Assembly (NCBI GenBank): GCA_028386065.3
Contig: JAKUCV010001701.1
Location: 1-64,000, forward strand
Reading direction: 5' to 3'
Source of the DNA: Turnera subulata
Taxonomy: Eukaryota; Streptophyta; Magnoliopsida; Malpighiales; Passifloraceae
DNA length: 64,000 bases
The translations under genes were made by a program, and so were the position numbers. The notes below the pieces were generated by a model. It made no database searches. It saw only the letters and a program-made list of their open reading frames with translations, and had not been told where the DNA came from. The number at the start of each line of letters is the position of its first letter. Positions within the stretch are counted from its first letter, which is position 1. Positions 8,032 through 20,065 of this stretch are shown piece after piece.

Positions 8032-11000
8032 CTACACATAGTATTTCTTGAGTTGATCCATTTTGACTGGGTCCTTGAACTCGTTGCTGTCTAGATCTCG
8101 GATTCTTGTTGCCCCTCCAAGAAGGATTTCCTTGATAATGTACGGTCCACACGAATTGATCTTGAATTTGCCCATAGGATCATGCACCGGTTGCCGTATC
8201 TCTTTGAGCACTAGGTCGCCTTCTTTCAGCCCTCGAGACTTAACTTTTTTGTTGAATGCATGCACCATACGCCTTTGATAACCTTGGACATGGTATAGAG
8301 CTTGCAAACACTTTTCATCGAGCAGTGTGAGTTGATCTAGGCGTTCTTGAACCCATTGTGTCTCAGGAATCATACTTTTGTGGGCCACCCTCTAAGATTG
8401 GACCTCAAGTTCAACGGGGAGCACAACCTCCATGCCATATAAAAGAGAGTACGGTGTAGCGCCAGTGGATGAACGGAAAGTGGTGCGATATCCCCTTAGT
8501 GCTAATGGTAGCTTTTCTGACCACTCTTGATGTGTAATAAGCATCTTTTTTATGATTGTCTTGAGGTTATTATTAGCAGCTTCCACATCTCCATTAGTTT
8601 GAGGTCAATAAGGCGACGACTTGTGATGCTAGATGGCGTAGAGGGCGCTTAACCTTTCCACATTGGCTGTGAAGTGAATACCATTGTCAGATATCAGCTC
8701 AAAAGGAACACCATATTGGCAGATGAGGTTGTTGTGGATGAATTTGGCGACTTTCTTGGCATTAAGGACGGTGAAGGACTCGGCTTCAACCCATTTGGTG
8801 AAATAGTCGATAGCCACTAGGATGTATTCGTGCCCGTTAGATGACTTAGGAGAGACCTTTCCGATCATATCAATACCCCATGTAGAGAATGGCCAAGGCG
8901 ACGACAGAGGCGTAAAAGGAGACGGTGGAAGATGTTGCGACTTGGCGTGCACTTGACATGTGTGGCAAGATCTAACATGTTTGGCACAATCAGCTTCCAT
9001 GGTAGACCAAAAGTATCCCAATCGTAGGATTTTTCGAGCTAGCATTTTTCCAACCATGTGTGGGCCTTGGTCTTCTCCACGCACCTTTTCCATAATTCGC
9101 TGAGCTTCATTGGTATCGACACAGAGTAAATGAACCCAACTGGCAAGTCTTTTGTACAACTTGCAACCGCATAGAATGTATCCGGTGGCGAGTTGTTTCA
9201 GAGTTTTGCTTTCTTTATTAGTTGCATGCTCAGGATAAGATCCATCATATAAGAGATTGTATATATCGGTGTACCAATGTTGCCCCACGGCATTTAGATT
9301 GCTCAAGGTGTAAGAGGTTCGATTTTTTTCGGCCACAGTGATACCCATAATTGCCTCTTGGTCGGTGTAAATGGCATGAATGAGATTCTTGAACCATGGC
9401 TTCGGCATTGTAGATTCTCGGTGGAAAGACGGCTCGACATTCTTTTGAATTCCAATAGGCAGGATGATGACATTCTTAGGCATGCCGATCATGGAGGCTA
9501 AGATGGCAAGTGCATTGGCGAATTGGTTATTTTTCCTGGGGACAGAGTAGAAAGCTATTTCCTCGAATGTAGCGGCTAGCCTTTGTAGATATTCATGATA
9601 AGGCATAAGCTTGTCTTCTTTGATCTTCCATTCACCCATGACTTGTGAAATTACCAGAGCAGAGTCACCATATACTCGGATTCGCCGTATACCAAGGTTA
9701 AGCGCAGTTTCGAGCCCAATAGTACATGCTTCATATTTGGCTATATTGTTCGTGGCTTCAAACTCTAGCTTGCAAGACAGAGGATAAGTGACTTTGTCGG
9801 GTGAAATGAGGATAATACCGGCGCCGAAACTGCTTCCGTTTGCCGCACCGTCGAAGTACATCTCCCATATTGGGATGGTGATTGTCAAGATACCTTCATC
9901 GGGGAATTGAGCCTCGAATCTTTCGTCATGGATCACCGGTTGAGAGGCCAAAAAATCAGAAATGGCGCTTCCTTTAATAGCCTTTTGGGACACAAATCGG
10001 ATGTCGAATTGAGATAAAATTGCGACCCAGCGAGCCGTTTTACTACTTGGCACCGGTTTCTCTAGGAGGTATTTAATAGGATCTATTCGGGAGATGAGCA
10101 GCACCTCATGTGTCACAAAGTAATGTCTTAATTTTCGGCAAACCCATGTTAGTACGACACATGTCTTCTCAATCATGTTGTACTTGGCTTCATAATCAGT
10201 CAACTTCTTGCTCAAGTAGTAGATAGCATTCTCGATGCGAGAGTCAGGCAAATATTGCGCGAGCATTGCACCCATGGCATTGTCAGTCACAGTGAGATAT
10301 AGAAGAAGTGGTTGACCCGATCTAGGCAGTTGTAAGACTGGTGGAGTGAATAGGTACTCTTTTATTCGATCGAAGGCATGTTGGCAGTCATCATTCCATT
10401 CGGGTGATACCCCTTTCTTCAGGAGTCGGTGAATAGGCGTGCAAATACTGGATAATTGTGCAATGAATCTACTAATGTATTGTACACGGCCGAGGAAGCT
10501 TCTAATCTCCGTCTCGGTTCTTGGAATTGGAATCTCTTGAATTGCCTTGATCTTGCTGGGGTCGACCTCGATTCCTCTTTCACTGACCATGAAACCGTGT
10601 AGCTTACCTGCCTTTAAGCCGAAGACACATTTTTGCGGAATAATCCTCATGCCAAATTTCCTACATCTCTCAAAGAATCGCCGTGGATTGGGCATGTGTG
10701 ACTCATTGGTTTGTGACTTAACGATCATGTCATCGACGTATACTTCCACTATGTCATGCATCATGCCGTGAGTAAGAGTAGTGGCCAGTCGCTGGTAAGT
10801 GGTGCCAGTATTAATGAGTCCAAAGGGCATTACCTTGTAGCAGAAAGTACCCCATTCCGTGCGGAAAGCCGTCTTATGCCTATCCACGGGTGCCATTAGT
10901 ACTTGGTTGTACCCAGAGAATCCATCCATGAATGATAAAAGTGTGTGACCAGCAGTAGCGTCAACTAGTAGATCGATATGTGGCAATGGAAACTCATCCT

Positions 11001-12315
11001 TAGGACATGCTTTGTTCAAATCTCGATAATCGAGACACATGCGGACCTTACCATCCTTTTTTAGCACAGGGACGATATTGGCTAACCATTCAGGGTTGTC
11101 TATCACTTCTAGGAATCCGGCTTGGAGTTGCTTTTCCACTTCCTCTTTTACCTTGAGTGCCCATTGTGGTTGGAGGCGGCGCGCCTTTTGCTTGACAGGT
11201 TTGGCACTCGGAAAAGTCAGGATATGGTGTTGGGAGATTTCTGGATCGATACCGGGCATATCTTTGTAGGACCATGCAAAAACGTCCACATATTCTCGGA
11301 TCAAGGCAGGGAGTTCTTCTTTAATACTATCGGGTAATGTAGCGCTCATTTTGGTGACTTTAGGTTCAGTTTTGGTTCCCAAGTTATTCTCAATTGATTC
11401 ACCCTCATTAGATTCAGGTAGAGTGGGTGTTTCATGGACTTTATTTAGTTCATCATCATTATGCACATCATCCATGCAAACAACATTATCATCACAAACA
11501 CCAATGTAAGGGAATGTAAGCTTCATATTATTCTTTGAAAAATGCAAAACATCATTATCCTCGAAAGTGTTAGATGACTTCAATTGAAAATCGGGAGGGC
11601 GACATGGTTGCTCCTCTTTATTATCCAAAGAAAACGCGGACTTAGACTCAGGCTCGAACTCGTCTACACCACTAGATGGCTTGCTCCACTCCCATTGCTT
11701 CAATGGTCCTAGAATAGGGGTAATCATGCTCCTCTCATGCGTGACTCCATACTCCAAGCGCATATTTCCAAATAAATCTCCGAGGCCAAAATCTTCGCAT
11801 TCGCCATCTTGAGTATGTATGACCTTATCAAGCCTACAATCAAAGAATATCTCAAAACCGGGTAGTAGAGACCTAATGATGGGTGAGTACCAAGGTTCGG
11901 GAAAGCCACAATAGGGGAAATCATCACCTTCCTTCACAAATTGTCCATTTAGAGTCTTGAAGTAGGGATCCATTTCGAAGTCCAAAGTTCGGTTCTCCTT
12001 CTTGGCGCGGGCTCGCTCCCTATTTCTAGCTTCCATTCTCTTCATGTCCTCGGGTGTAGGTTGGTTTCCCAAGCCAAAGGGTGCGGTGATGGTTGGAGTC
12101 AGTGGAGGCTCAAGAATCCCTTGTTGGTGGCGTCCAAGCCCCATGAAAGGTAAGAAGTCCATCTTCTTCATGATGCCCATGATCCTTGTGTTGCTAAACG
12201 GGTCATAGTATAGAGGAAAGTTCTCTTGATGCTCCAATCCCCAAGTTAGAGTGTTGACCTCTTCGAATACAAAGCCAGAAAGGAAGATCTCTTTATCCTC
12301 GTCTAGTTCATGCAC
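8032..12315 (-). pseudogene. pol: Pol region of element B: RT, RNase H, second RNase H, integrase
   Basis: One long frame of 1228 codons (8629-12315) continues in the same frame to 8032 through stops at 8629-8631, 8605-8607 and 8392-8394. Approximate residues, in order: protease-RT linker 1-340; RT 380-560 with the active site YVDD at 526-529 (10729-10740) and PFGL upstream; first RNase H 600-720, where the usual acidic motif is altered to TVTDNAMG; second (archaeal-like) RNase H from about 815 with MYFDGAANG, the Tat-clade hallmark; integrase zinc region with CHTC; and the catalytic core with WGIDMIG and LISDNGIHF. The third catalytic acid falls after the stops, in GDVEAANNN. The integrase C-terminal part ends at DQLKKYYV. 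Transcription is convergent with the accessory gene. At least three nonsense mutations make it inactive. Confidence 0.9.
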
Positions 12316-14343
12316 TTACTTGGCAGGTAGGTCCAATGCCCCTCCTCGGATAGTCACAATGCCACCATTGTGTGGGAATTTGAGCAATTGATGCAAGGTA
12401 GATGGTACGGCTTTAGCTTGATGCAACTAAGGTCTTCCAAGTAGTAGATTGAAGCTCGATGCGATATCAAGGGCTTAAAACACGATAAGGAAGGCTACCG
12501 GGCCGAAATTGACTTCAAGGGTAATGGTACCAAGGACTTCTCTCTTTGCATTATCATAAGCACAGACGGTTTGCCTTGAAGGAGTGAAGTCATCCAATCC
12601 TAACCCAAGGACACTTGCAACTTTTAAGGGACACACATTAAGGGCCAATTCGTTATCGATTAGGACCATAGGGACTTGATTTCCTTTGACATGCACCGTG
12701 ATGTAGAGTGCATCCATGTGCTTGCCTTTGCTTGATATTAGGTCCTTATCAGAAAAGGTGATAGCAATTTCGTTGCTTGTGATGGCCATAATTTCTCCCA
12801 AATCATTCGGTGTAGTGTCAATGGGTACTTGTGTGTTTCCCAAAAGTTGTAGCATTTTCTCCCTATGTGGTCGTGAAGTCATGAGCAATCCCCATATGGT
12901 GATGTTTGCTTGAGTCTTCTTCAATTGCTTCAAGAGTGGATCCTCCTCGGGTTCATTAGGGACTTTGGGTGTCATAATGGGATTGTCAGCTTCAAGGTCA
13001 ATTGGCTTGGCAACATGCCCGAACCGAGTGATGGCGTCCACATCCTCTTCTTTGAGGTTCACGAAGTCATTCAATTCGATGAGCATCATACACTCTAATT
13101 TCTCCATGGGACGGATAAGTTCAGAAGCATCCAAGAGTCCTTCGTCAAAGATGGCACTAATGGTATTGTGTGGAGGCAAAGGATTTGTCTTGGTGTCGGC
13201 TTTGTTCGAGAAACGAGCTTCCCCTGGTCAATCAAGTCTTGCACCACATGGCGTAGTCGAATGCAATCATCGGTCTTGCGCCTATAGACTTGGTGGAACT
13301 CACAATGCTTACTCTGATCCAGATTGGGACTTGGATCGGTTGGCGGTGCTAACGGTGTGATGGCATTTTGTGCCATGCATAACTTTATAACAGTGCAAAG
13401 TGGCATAGACAATCGAGTGAATTGCCTTTTTGTCTCACCAAGTTGAATTGGCGCATTGACCTCCACGTTATTCACATCCACCCATCTCTTGTTGTTGCTT
13501 GTCCCAAAATTCTTTCTTTGAAAAGAGTTATCTTGAGGAGTCTTGTTCTTACCGGATGCAATGGCATCTTCCAATTGAGTTCCCGTGCCAATTAGGGCCT
13601 TGAAATAGCATAATAGATGCTCACCATGCGATCATAGTAGATTGGTTGCAAGTTCTTGATTACCATTTGGACTTGATCTTCTTCGGATGGACGCTTCACC
13701 GTTGGGGATACCTTTTGATGAACTCAGAAAATGTCTCTTGAGCTTGTTGCTTGGTAGTTTCGAGATCTCTTTTGGTGACATCAACGGTAGTGTTATACTT
13801 GTAGTGCTCAACGAACTCCTTGCAAATGTCCTCCCATTTGGAAACACAGTCGTTGTCCAATGACATGAACCAAGATAAGGCCGCCCCGCCTAGGGAGCGT
13901 TGGAAAAGTTGCGCCATTAAATCAGAACCAATCCCCATAGGTAAGAGAGTGCGGACATAGATCATCAAGTGCGTATGTGGACAACCCGTTCCATCAAATT
14001 TGTCAAAGTCAGGCATCTTGAATTTGTCAGGAAACCGAGCCTCGGGTAAGAGAGCTAATCGATCAAGGTTATAGTCGTCCTCCTTCCGCTTTAGATCCTT
14101 GAGAATTCCATCAATCTTGTCAACCTTATCCTCTAGACGAGGTGCCGGAGCGTCCATGTCTTCATCAATCGTGATTGGCCGCTTACCATCGGCTTTGCTA
14201 GTGTTCTTCTCTGAGGATTGGGCGGTACCCTCATCACCCTTTGCTACCTTTAGTGCCTCGAGAAATTGGGCCATGTTAACACCCAGCAACTTCTCCATCA
14301 ACTTACCCACCACGGTCGGATCATTCACTTGGATAGTGTCGTC
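12316..14343 (-). pseudogene. gag: Gag-protease of element B (Tat)
   Basis: Gag N terminus (13696-14343) and protease (12319-13179) are in the pol frame, so gag-pol was one polyprotein. The middle (13095-13574) is displaced by frameshifts. Visible parts are: a Lys/Glu-rich N region; the capsid segment with KFKMPDFDKFDGTGCPHTHL and GAALSWFM; a zinc-knuckle region CEFHQVYRRKTDDC in which the usual GH is replaced by RR; and a protease with LIDNELALNV (the usual S or G next to N is E) and SSFNLLLGRP. Stops interrupt the protease at about 12475, 12427 and 12316-12318. No ATG is seen at the start: the frame opens after a TAG near 14355 and its first codons read DTISDDTIQ. Confidence 0.85.
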
Positions 14344-15049
14344 ACTAATGGTGTCCTAAGGATAAACGCACGCGTATAAAAAACTTTTCATTGCTTGTGA
14401 CACCACTCAAATGCACAGAGAAAAATACTTTTATTTGAAAATGAAAATAAAGAAAGATTTAGAGCCGAAGTTTTTATTTGAAAACATGAGATTTTAGGCA
14501 CAAAGACAATTAATTTTTTCTGATTTTTTTGTTTTTTTGGAAAATTAATTTTAGGAAAAATATAAATCGGCTCGTTAAATGGAAAACAATTTAAAAAGAA
14601 AAAAATTTTGAAAAAGAGACTCGACTAGGGTTTTGTTTTGAAAAGGTAGATATGAATGCACAATTAATTCGGATCCATGAAAGGCAGGCATAATCATACA
14701 ACATATTTCCACACAAGGCAAGTACCCCTAGGGTTTCGTTCGACTATATTCAAGGGTATAAGCTGGTTGGGGGCCAAGAAACTGCTTTTATGGGAGGTTC
14801 AACCTACTCACATATGACACAAGGATGCCGCGTGAGGTCGAAGGCCAAGGTTCCCAATCATCGCTCGCGGCGGGTAATGGACAAATCGCATGCCATATCA
14901 CCACGAATGATGGTATGTATGGGCAAGGACTCGTCGAGCCCCCTTAAGGTAGAAGTTAACACACAATCATAACACAAACATGCAAGTGACAAGTAACAAA
15001 GCACAAAACTCAAGCGAAAATTGCACATTATTTCTTAAACCCACGAATT
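14344..15049 (-). other. Untranslated leader of element B
   Basis: An A/T-rich low-complexity stretch (14440-14620) is followed upstream by the conserved leader block (14753-14945: tggttgggggcc, gccgcgtgaggtcgaaggcc, caatcatcgctcgcgg). Elements A, C and M share this block. No coding capacity is seen. Confidence 0.65.
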
Positions 15050-15065
15050 CCCAGTGGAGTCGCCA
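15050..15065 (-). other. Primer-binding site of element B, tRNA-Arg(ACG)
   Basis: The plus strand reads CCCAGTGGAGTCGCCA, identical to the last 16 bases of plant tRNA-Arg(ACG) including CCA. The site is four bases inside the 5' LTR. It fixes the element as minus-strand oriented. Confidence 0.9.
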
Positions 15066-15069
15066 GCCG

Positions 15070-16406
15070 TGAGAACCCGGAACTTTCTCACCTCGTGATA
15101 GAGAAATCGATGGATTCGCCACCCAAGTTTTATTAGAATGGAAAAACTCAGGAAAAACCAGAGATAACTCCTTTATGCCCACAAAGCGACCAGAATTGCG
15201 CTCCAAAGATACCGAACTCGGGGGTTCGTCATGGATAGGAAGGTATGAGGCACCCCATCCATGCCTGGGCGAAATAATATGAAATTTAAACGAATACTTG
15301 TGCTTTGGTGCGAGTGTGCATGTGTGTAAACCAGATTTCCAGCAGCAAATAAACAACAATAGATACATATAAAATCGAAATTAAAAGAAAAGGAGAGGGG
15401 AAGAAGAAGATTGTGCTTGCGTCTCCACCACTAGAGACATCCTACGTACCCCGGTTGGGTTCAAAGCTCATGTAGTTCTGAGATTACAGACAATACCCAA
15501 GCAAACAAGTCAGTATCAGCATATATCAGAGACAAAAATCGCAGCAGCAGAGAGAAATCAGAGGGAAAGAGACTAAGTTACCACAAGGGGTTGTTCTTTG
15601 TCGTTCTTCGCGTTGGAGGGTTGTAGATTGCTTCTACCCTCTTTTCGTTCCTTTGTTCCACCTTGATTGGCTCTGGAACTACTGCAGAGACAAAACTAAA
15701 TGACAAACCATGTGAAATCTGGCAGAGAAAAGTAAAAAAATTGAATTGAAAAGAAAATAGAAGAGTTTTCCCAAGCAAAGAGCTTAATGGCCAACCTCCC
15801 AAACTTGTGTTATGAGGGTTCTATTTATAGTGTTCAGGGTCTGAGGAGGCATGGTTTTGATCCTAGGGTCGAGATTAAACCCCTAAATCCAATCGCTGAG
15901 TTTAGAAATAAAAAAAAAGGAAACACTAAAAAAATTGCCGAAATTGGAACACACAACCGCCATCTGGTGGCGGTCATGTCGTGATGACCACCGGCATGAC
16001 CGCCGGCCTGTCGGTTACTGTTCACGGCTTTTCCTATTTTGACCCGGTTTTCCTTATTTTGACTCCAATTCGATTCTTGCGTGCAAAGTATGGATTCTAG
16101 GACCAGAAAATCTCCATATTCTTGAGGAAAACTCCATACTCTTTCCATGTAAACTCAATCACTTAACCTTCCCTCCAAAGATTAAGAATTATTCCTCTTT
16201 TATTCCATAAAATAGGCAAAAAAATAAACTAACTTAATTGGGCCTCTAATTTGATGAAAATCAGAGACAAATAAGCCACAAAATTCGTGCTAAGCCTGGG
16301 CCTAATTATAAGAATTGTCCACTGATTTATTTATTGGGTTCCTGAGCCAAATTAAAGAACAAAAATTAATAAAATTAACCTTGGGCTCTAAATTTGGGTG
16401 TTCACA
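15070..16406 (-). mobile_element. 5' LTR of element B
   Basis: This 1337-bp LTR pairs with 4363-5687. TATA on the minus strand is at 15821-15830. The GACCGCC/GGCGGTC block is at 15956-16010, upstream of TATA in element sense, and the CTACGT dyad is at 15441-15477. It ends at 16406 and is followed by GATAA, then the rest of A's 3' LTR. Confidence 0.9.
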
Positions 16407-16411
16407 GATAA

Positions 16412-17504
16412 TCAAGTAATGGAGTGATTCTGGGTTGATTAGGGGTTAATTACGCGGTAGGATCAAATCAGGGCAGAATTAGGGGGATTGGGGGTCCGAA
16501 AATGGAAAGAACGGGTGACACGCAGGGCAACTGGCGGTCCTCTTGCGATGACCGCCAGGTGCTGGCGGGCATCCACTCAAGACCGCCGACACTGGCAGTC
16601 AAGCAGTGGATGACCGCAGTCAGCGGCCATAATGTCCTCCCAGATTCGTCCAAATCTCCGATTTTTGTTTCTAATTTCGATCCTACGCAGTTTTGGACTA
16701 GATTTTCGGGCATATTCTTCACCATTAAATAGGTCCATGCCCCTAGGCTTCCCAGAGGACTATAAATAGAACCCCTCACACACATTTCAAAGGAACACAA
16801 ACTTTTCTCACATATACACCTATAAGCCTTGAGTGCTTGGAGAAACTCTACTTCTCCAAGCCTAGAAATACATTCTTTAGGCAGAAACTCTGGAGGAATT
16901 TCGTGAGAGGCTTTAGCAGTAGTCCTACAGGGAGAGGTCAAGAAGAGGATCAACCATAGAGCTTAGAAACGGCAAGAAGGTGGGTGTAGAACTCAACCCA
17001 TTGCAAGGAGCTAGAGGATGGCTACAAGAGGTAACACTAAACCCTCTTTTGATTGTTCTTTGTTGATTATATGCTGATGCTTTTGATGATGTAAGTGGCT
17101 GATTTGTTCCATGTTTAGAACTGCGTGGCTTTGACCCCGATCACTCGGGTACGTAGGTAGTCTCGGTCTTACAACGGGATGCAAGGCAAATCCTCTTCTT
17201 CTCCCCTTCTCTTTATTTTCCACATATGCAGACTTGCACCAGGCACAATTGCATTTTATAATTGCACATACTCTCGACCCAACACAGATGGGTGCCTAAC
17301 ACCTTCCCATCTGTGACGAACCCCCGATCCCATAACTTTGGTTCGCCATGACCATGTAGCCTAAAGGAGTCATATTAAGGTTTTTCTCAAGTTTTGTCCT
17401 TAATAAAACTTGGGTGACGACTCCAATGTTATAGGACTGACCCCAGGAAGAAGGTTAAAGGATTAGGTGAATAGGCCCAAGTGATTTTAGGTTGGGTATT
17501 CACA
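16412..17504 (+). mobile_element. 3' LTR of element A, second part
   Basis: It resumes A's 3' LTR after B. 16590-17504 aligns with 198-1105. The first 180 bases (16412-16590) are U3 absent from the truncated 5' copy and hold several degenerate ggcggtc/gaccgcc repeats. TATA is at 16760-16769 and the R hairpin at about 16835-16861. It ends gggtattcaca at 17504. Confidence 0.8.
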
Positions 17505-17559
17505 GTATTCTGAGAATTGGAACCCTATTCTCCATAAAATACAGTTCCCTTACACTACC

Positions 17560-18197
17560 ATTGCTTGTGATGAGTGCCGAGAATGTCTCATGCGCTTCTT
17601 GCTTTGTAGTCTCAAGGTCCCCTTTGGTCACGTCCACCTCGGTGTTGTAGCTATATTCCTTTAGGAATTCAGCGCAAAAATCATCCCACTTGCTTATTCT
17701 TCATTCATCTATACCCATGAACCACTTAAAAGTGGCACCGGACAAGGTCCTTTGAAACAACTGGGCCATCTGCTCATGACTCACCCCCATTGGTTGCAGC
17801 ATTCTTATTTAAATTTTCAAATGAGTCCTCGGGCACCCGATTCTACTAAACTTCTCTATGTCTGGCATCTTAACTTCTTGGGCAACTGCGCACCAGGGAA
17901 TTAGGACAAATGACTTAGGTTCCAGTCGTCTTCTTTTAACTTAAAATTCTTTACCACCTCCTCCAGCAATCGGAGCCTTTCTTTATCATCCTTGGCCTCT
18001 TGTACTACTGAATCATTGTCCACAACCACCAGGTTGTTCTTCTCAGCTCCGGCCTTAGAGGTCTCTGCTCCCTCGCTCCCGATGGCGGGCATCATCTTCT
18101 TTCTTATCATCTCTAGTAATTCCACTGTTGCCGGATCTTTGAACATGGTGCGAACCTCCTAAATCTCGGCTATCTCTTCAGCACTTATCTCGGCCAT
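17560..18197 (-). pseudogene. gag: Gag N-terminal remnant of element C (Tat)
   Basis: The ATG is at 18197 on the minus strand, with a TAG twelve codons later and a reopened frame at 18146 (MFKDPATVELLEMIRKKM). A charged segment ending LKEDDWNLSHLS is followed by frame-disrupted capsid sequence. That sequence still shows SKWDDF and YNTEVDVTKGDLETTKQEA at about 17570-17690, parallel to the gag of A and B. Similarity stops near 17560, next to the end of A's 3' LTR, so the rest of C was lost. It is not functional. Confidence 0.8.
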
Positions 18198-18689
18198 GTT
18201 GTCCTAGTGTCCCAAAAGAGCGTATGTAAGGGTTCCGGGTTCCGTGGGTTTTTTCTCTCTACACTCTCACAGGGTGTTTTGGGTTTTCTCTTTTTGTTTT
18301 TTTCCTTTTTGTTTTTCAAATTAAAAGGCTCGTCGTCTACTCAAAGCTAGAAATCACAACAAACACACATATGCACGTAGCACGTATTGATTATGTATGA
18401 GATGCTCAGGGTAGATGTTGGTTGGGGGTTAAAAGACTGTCGCTAAGGGATAGCTTGGCCTACCCATATGTGACGTAGTACGCCGCGTGAGGTCGCTGGC
18501 CTATTAATCCCTATCATTGCTAAACGGAGAGAAATAGGTTCACTCTAGCCGATAACCCCGTATGACGTTATATACCGGACCTGGATCCCCGTACCCTCTT
18601 AAGATAGAAGCTTCGCACAATAATCTTGAATGCAAGACACGCATATGACAAAGAAAGAGGCACACAGTAATCAACGATTGCGTACAATT
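18198..18689 (-). other. Leader of element C; primer-binding site lost
   Basis: It contains a T-rich run (18280-18320) and the conserved leader block (about 18420-18605, with gccgcgtgaggtcgctggcc). Next to the LTR, the bases that read as a tRNA-Arg site in B and M are replaced by unrelated sequence (near 18695), so no PBS is recognisable. Confidence 0.55.
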
Positions 18690-19840
18690 TCTTGACATGT
18701 ATTCAATCGAAAACTAGTACTAAAGGAGGTTGAATCACCGTCTAGTGTCAAGAGAAAAGTCATAGAGTTTTCTCTTAGCTTTCCAAAGACACCAAGAATG
18801 TAGCAATATGATGTCTGTAGCTCGAGATATTGCAATTTTCCTGAGACTGCACAGGGAAGAACACTGCTCCCGGGTTTGCACTTTTTTCTCCATCGATTTG
18901 CTCCAATTGGCCTCCTTCTTCTATTCCTTTTGCTCTCCTCTTGCTACTAGGTTATTGCTACTCCTCTCCACGAAATCTCACCAGAAAACTAGCTCCTAAA
19001 ACAGCTCCTAAACTCAAACAACTAGGGTTTCTCCAAGCACTCTAAACTTATAGGTGTGTAGAGAGTAATTCTAATGTGTGTCCCTCTAATATGTAATGGG
19101 AGTTCTATTTATTGTGTTTAGGGGGTAAGGGGTCGCCCTATTAATCTAAGGGTCGAGATTGAACCCCTAAATCTGACGGTTGTGGACTAAGATTGCGAAA
19201 AGAATGTTCTGGAAGGAACGACCGCCACAGCCCTGGCAGTCATTCCATGACGACCGCCAAGGGCCGGCGGTCATCCCTTCTTGCCCGCCGGTGGTGGCGG
19301 TCATGTCTCCATGTCCGCAACCGACTGCACAGTGTTTACTCTTTTCTTACTTTTTCTCCTCCAAGCCGATTCCTAGTTGGTTTCCACGCTACCTAGAGTA
19401 TTCCCTGACCCAGAAAACACGACAAACTTGTCTCCTACTCCATTATTTTTCCTCTTTAGCAACCCCACATCAAATTATTTCCTTTTTCAATTAAACCTTT
19501 ATAAAAACACAAAAGAGGCAAAATACATATTTAATTTCAAATTTCCATGAAAATTAGGATTAAAATCAACTGTAGGCCATGTGTTTAAATAGGCTGTTAT
19601 CTCTAGAGGACCATATTTTATCAACCCAAACCCAATATCTATCTCTAACCCAAAATCAATCCAATAATGAAGGGCCAAACATAAATAAAAGAATTAAGCA
19701 AATAAAATACCCTCATTCTACCATAATAAATCACAAACATATTCATGCCATCAATTAAATCATCTCATCAGTCAAAGACATAAACAAATTTATAATTTAA
19801 AATAACAGAATACAGCAGGGGTCAAAATTGGGAGTTCACA
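18690..19840 (-). mobile_element. 5' LTR of element C
   Basis: It ends on the plus strand with gggagttcaca at 19840, corresponding to gggtgttcaca in B and M. Internal similarity to the M LTR includes cttagctttcc and tgtagctcgagat. A TATA-like CACAATAAATAG lies at about 19106-19117 on the minus strand. A strong GACCGCC/GGCGGTC cluster is at 19218-19306. The left boundary is approximate. Confidence 0.65.
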
Positions 19841-20065
19841 AAACCCGAACTCGATTGACTGAAAGAGGGTGTGTTCTACCCGGATTTTAATTGTTTGCAA
19901 AATGGGTTGTCTAACCCAAGAAACTTTGATTGAAATGGGTCGTCTAACCCGAAATCTTTTCTTTGCAAATGGGTGCATTCTACCCGGATTTCAAAAAAAA
20001 GAATGTGTAAGAGAGTCACGTTCGGGGTCGGGAAATTCATGGTGCCACCTAACTATTCTTTACGG
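19841..20065 (-). other. Partial leader of element N with short repeats
   Basis: Direct repeats around 19867-19995 (gttctacccggatttt, tttgcaaatggg, gtctaaccc) occur twice each. The minus-strand sequence GTTAGGTGGCACCATG at the inner LTR boundary may be a decayed PBS. It is cut by element C's LTR. Confidence 0.45.

Larger units (their letters stand above)
4363..16406 (-). mobile_element. Element B: near-complete 12-kb Ty3/gypsy Tat retrotransposon
   Basis: Element B reads right to left: 5' LTR (15070-16406), tRNA-Arg PBS (15050-15065), leader, gag, protease, RT, RNase H, second RNase H, integrase, an antisense accessory gene (6534-7802, + strand), a repeat-rich 3' region, a purine tract next to 5688, and the 3' LTR (4363-5687). 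The flanks carry GATAA at 4356-4360 and again at 16407-16411, taken as the target-site duplication; two extra bases (ag, 4361-4362) separate it from the LTR. The second RNase H, the tRNA-Arg primer and the long 3' region place it in the Tat/Ogre-like group. The LTR pair has visibly diverged, so the insertion is not recent. Confidence 0.9.
198..17504 (+). mobile_element. Element A: Ty3/gypsy Tat-type, gag-protease only, split by element B
   Basis: Element A reads left to right: 5'-truncated LTR (198-1105), tRNA-Arg PBS (1108-1124), leader, gag-protease remnants (1616-4167), purine tract (about 4214-4250), then a 3' LTR interrupted by B at 4361-16411. Without B the element would be about 5.3 kb. 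No RT, RNase H or integrase sequence lies between the protease region and the purine tract. This makes A either a non-autonomous gag-only derivative or an internal-deletion copy. The right flank is a broken gag of element C. The left flank is a G-type LTR end, so no target-site duplication can be read. Confidence 0.75.

Noticed and set aside
15050..15065. Possible tRNA-Arg gene end
   Set aside because: Only 16 bases match and they include the post-transcriptional CCA. It is a retrotransposon primer-binding site.
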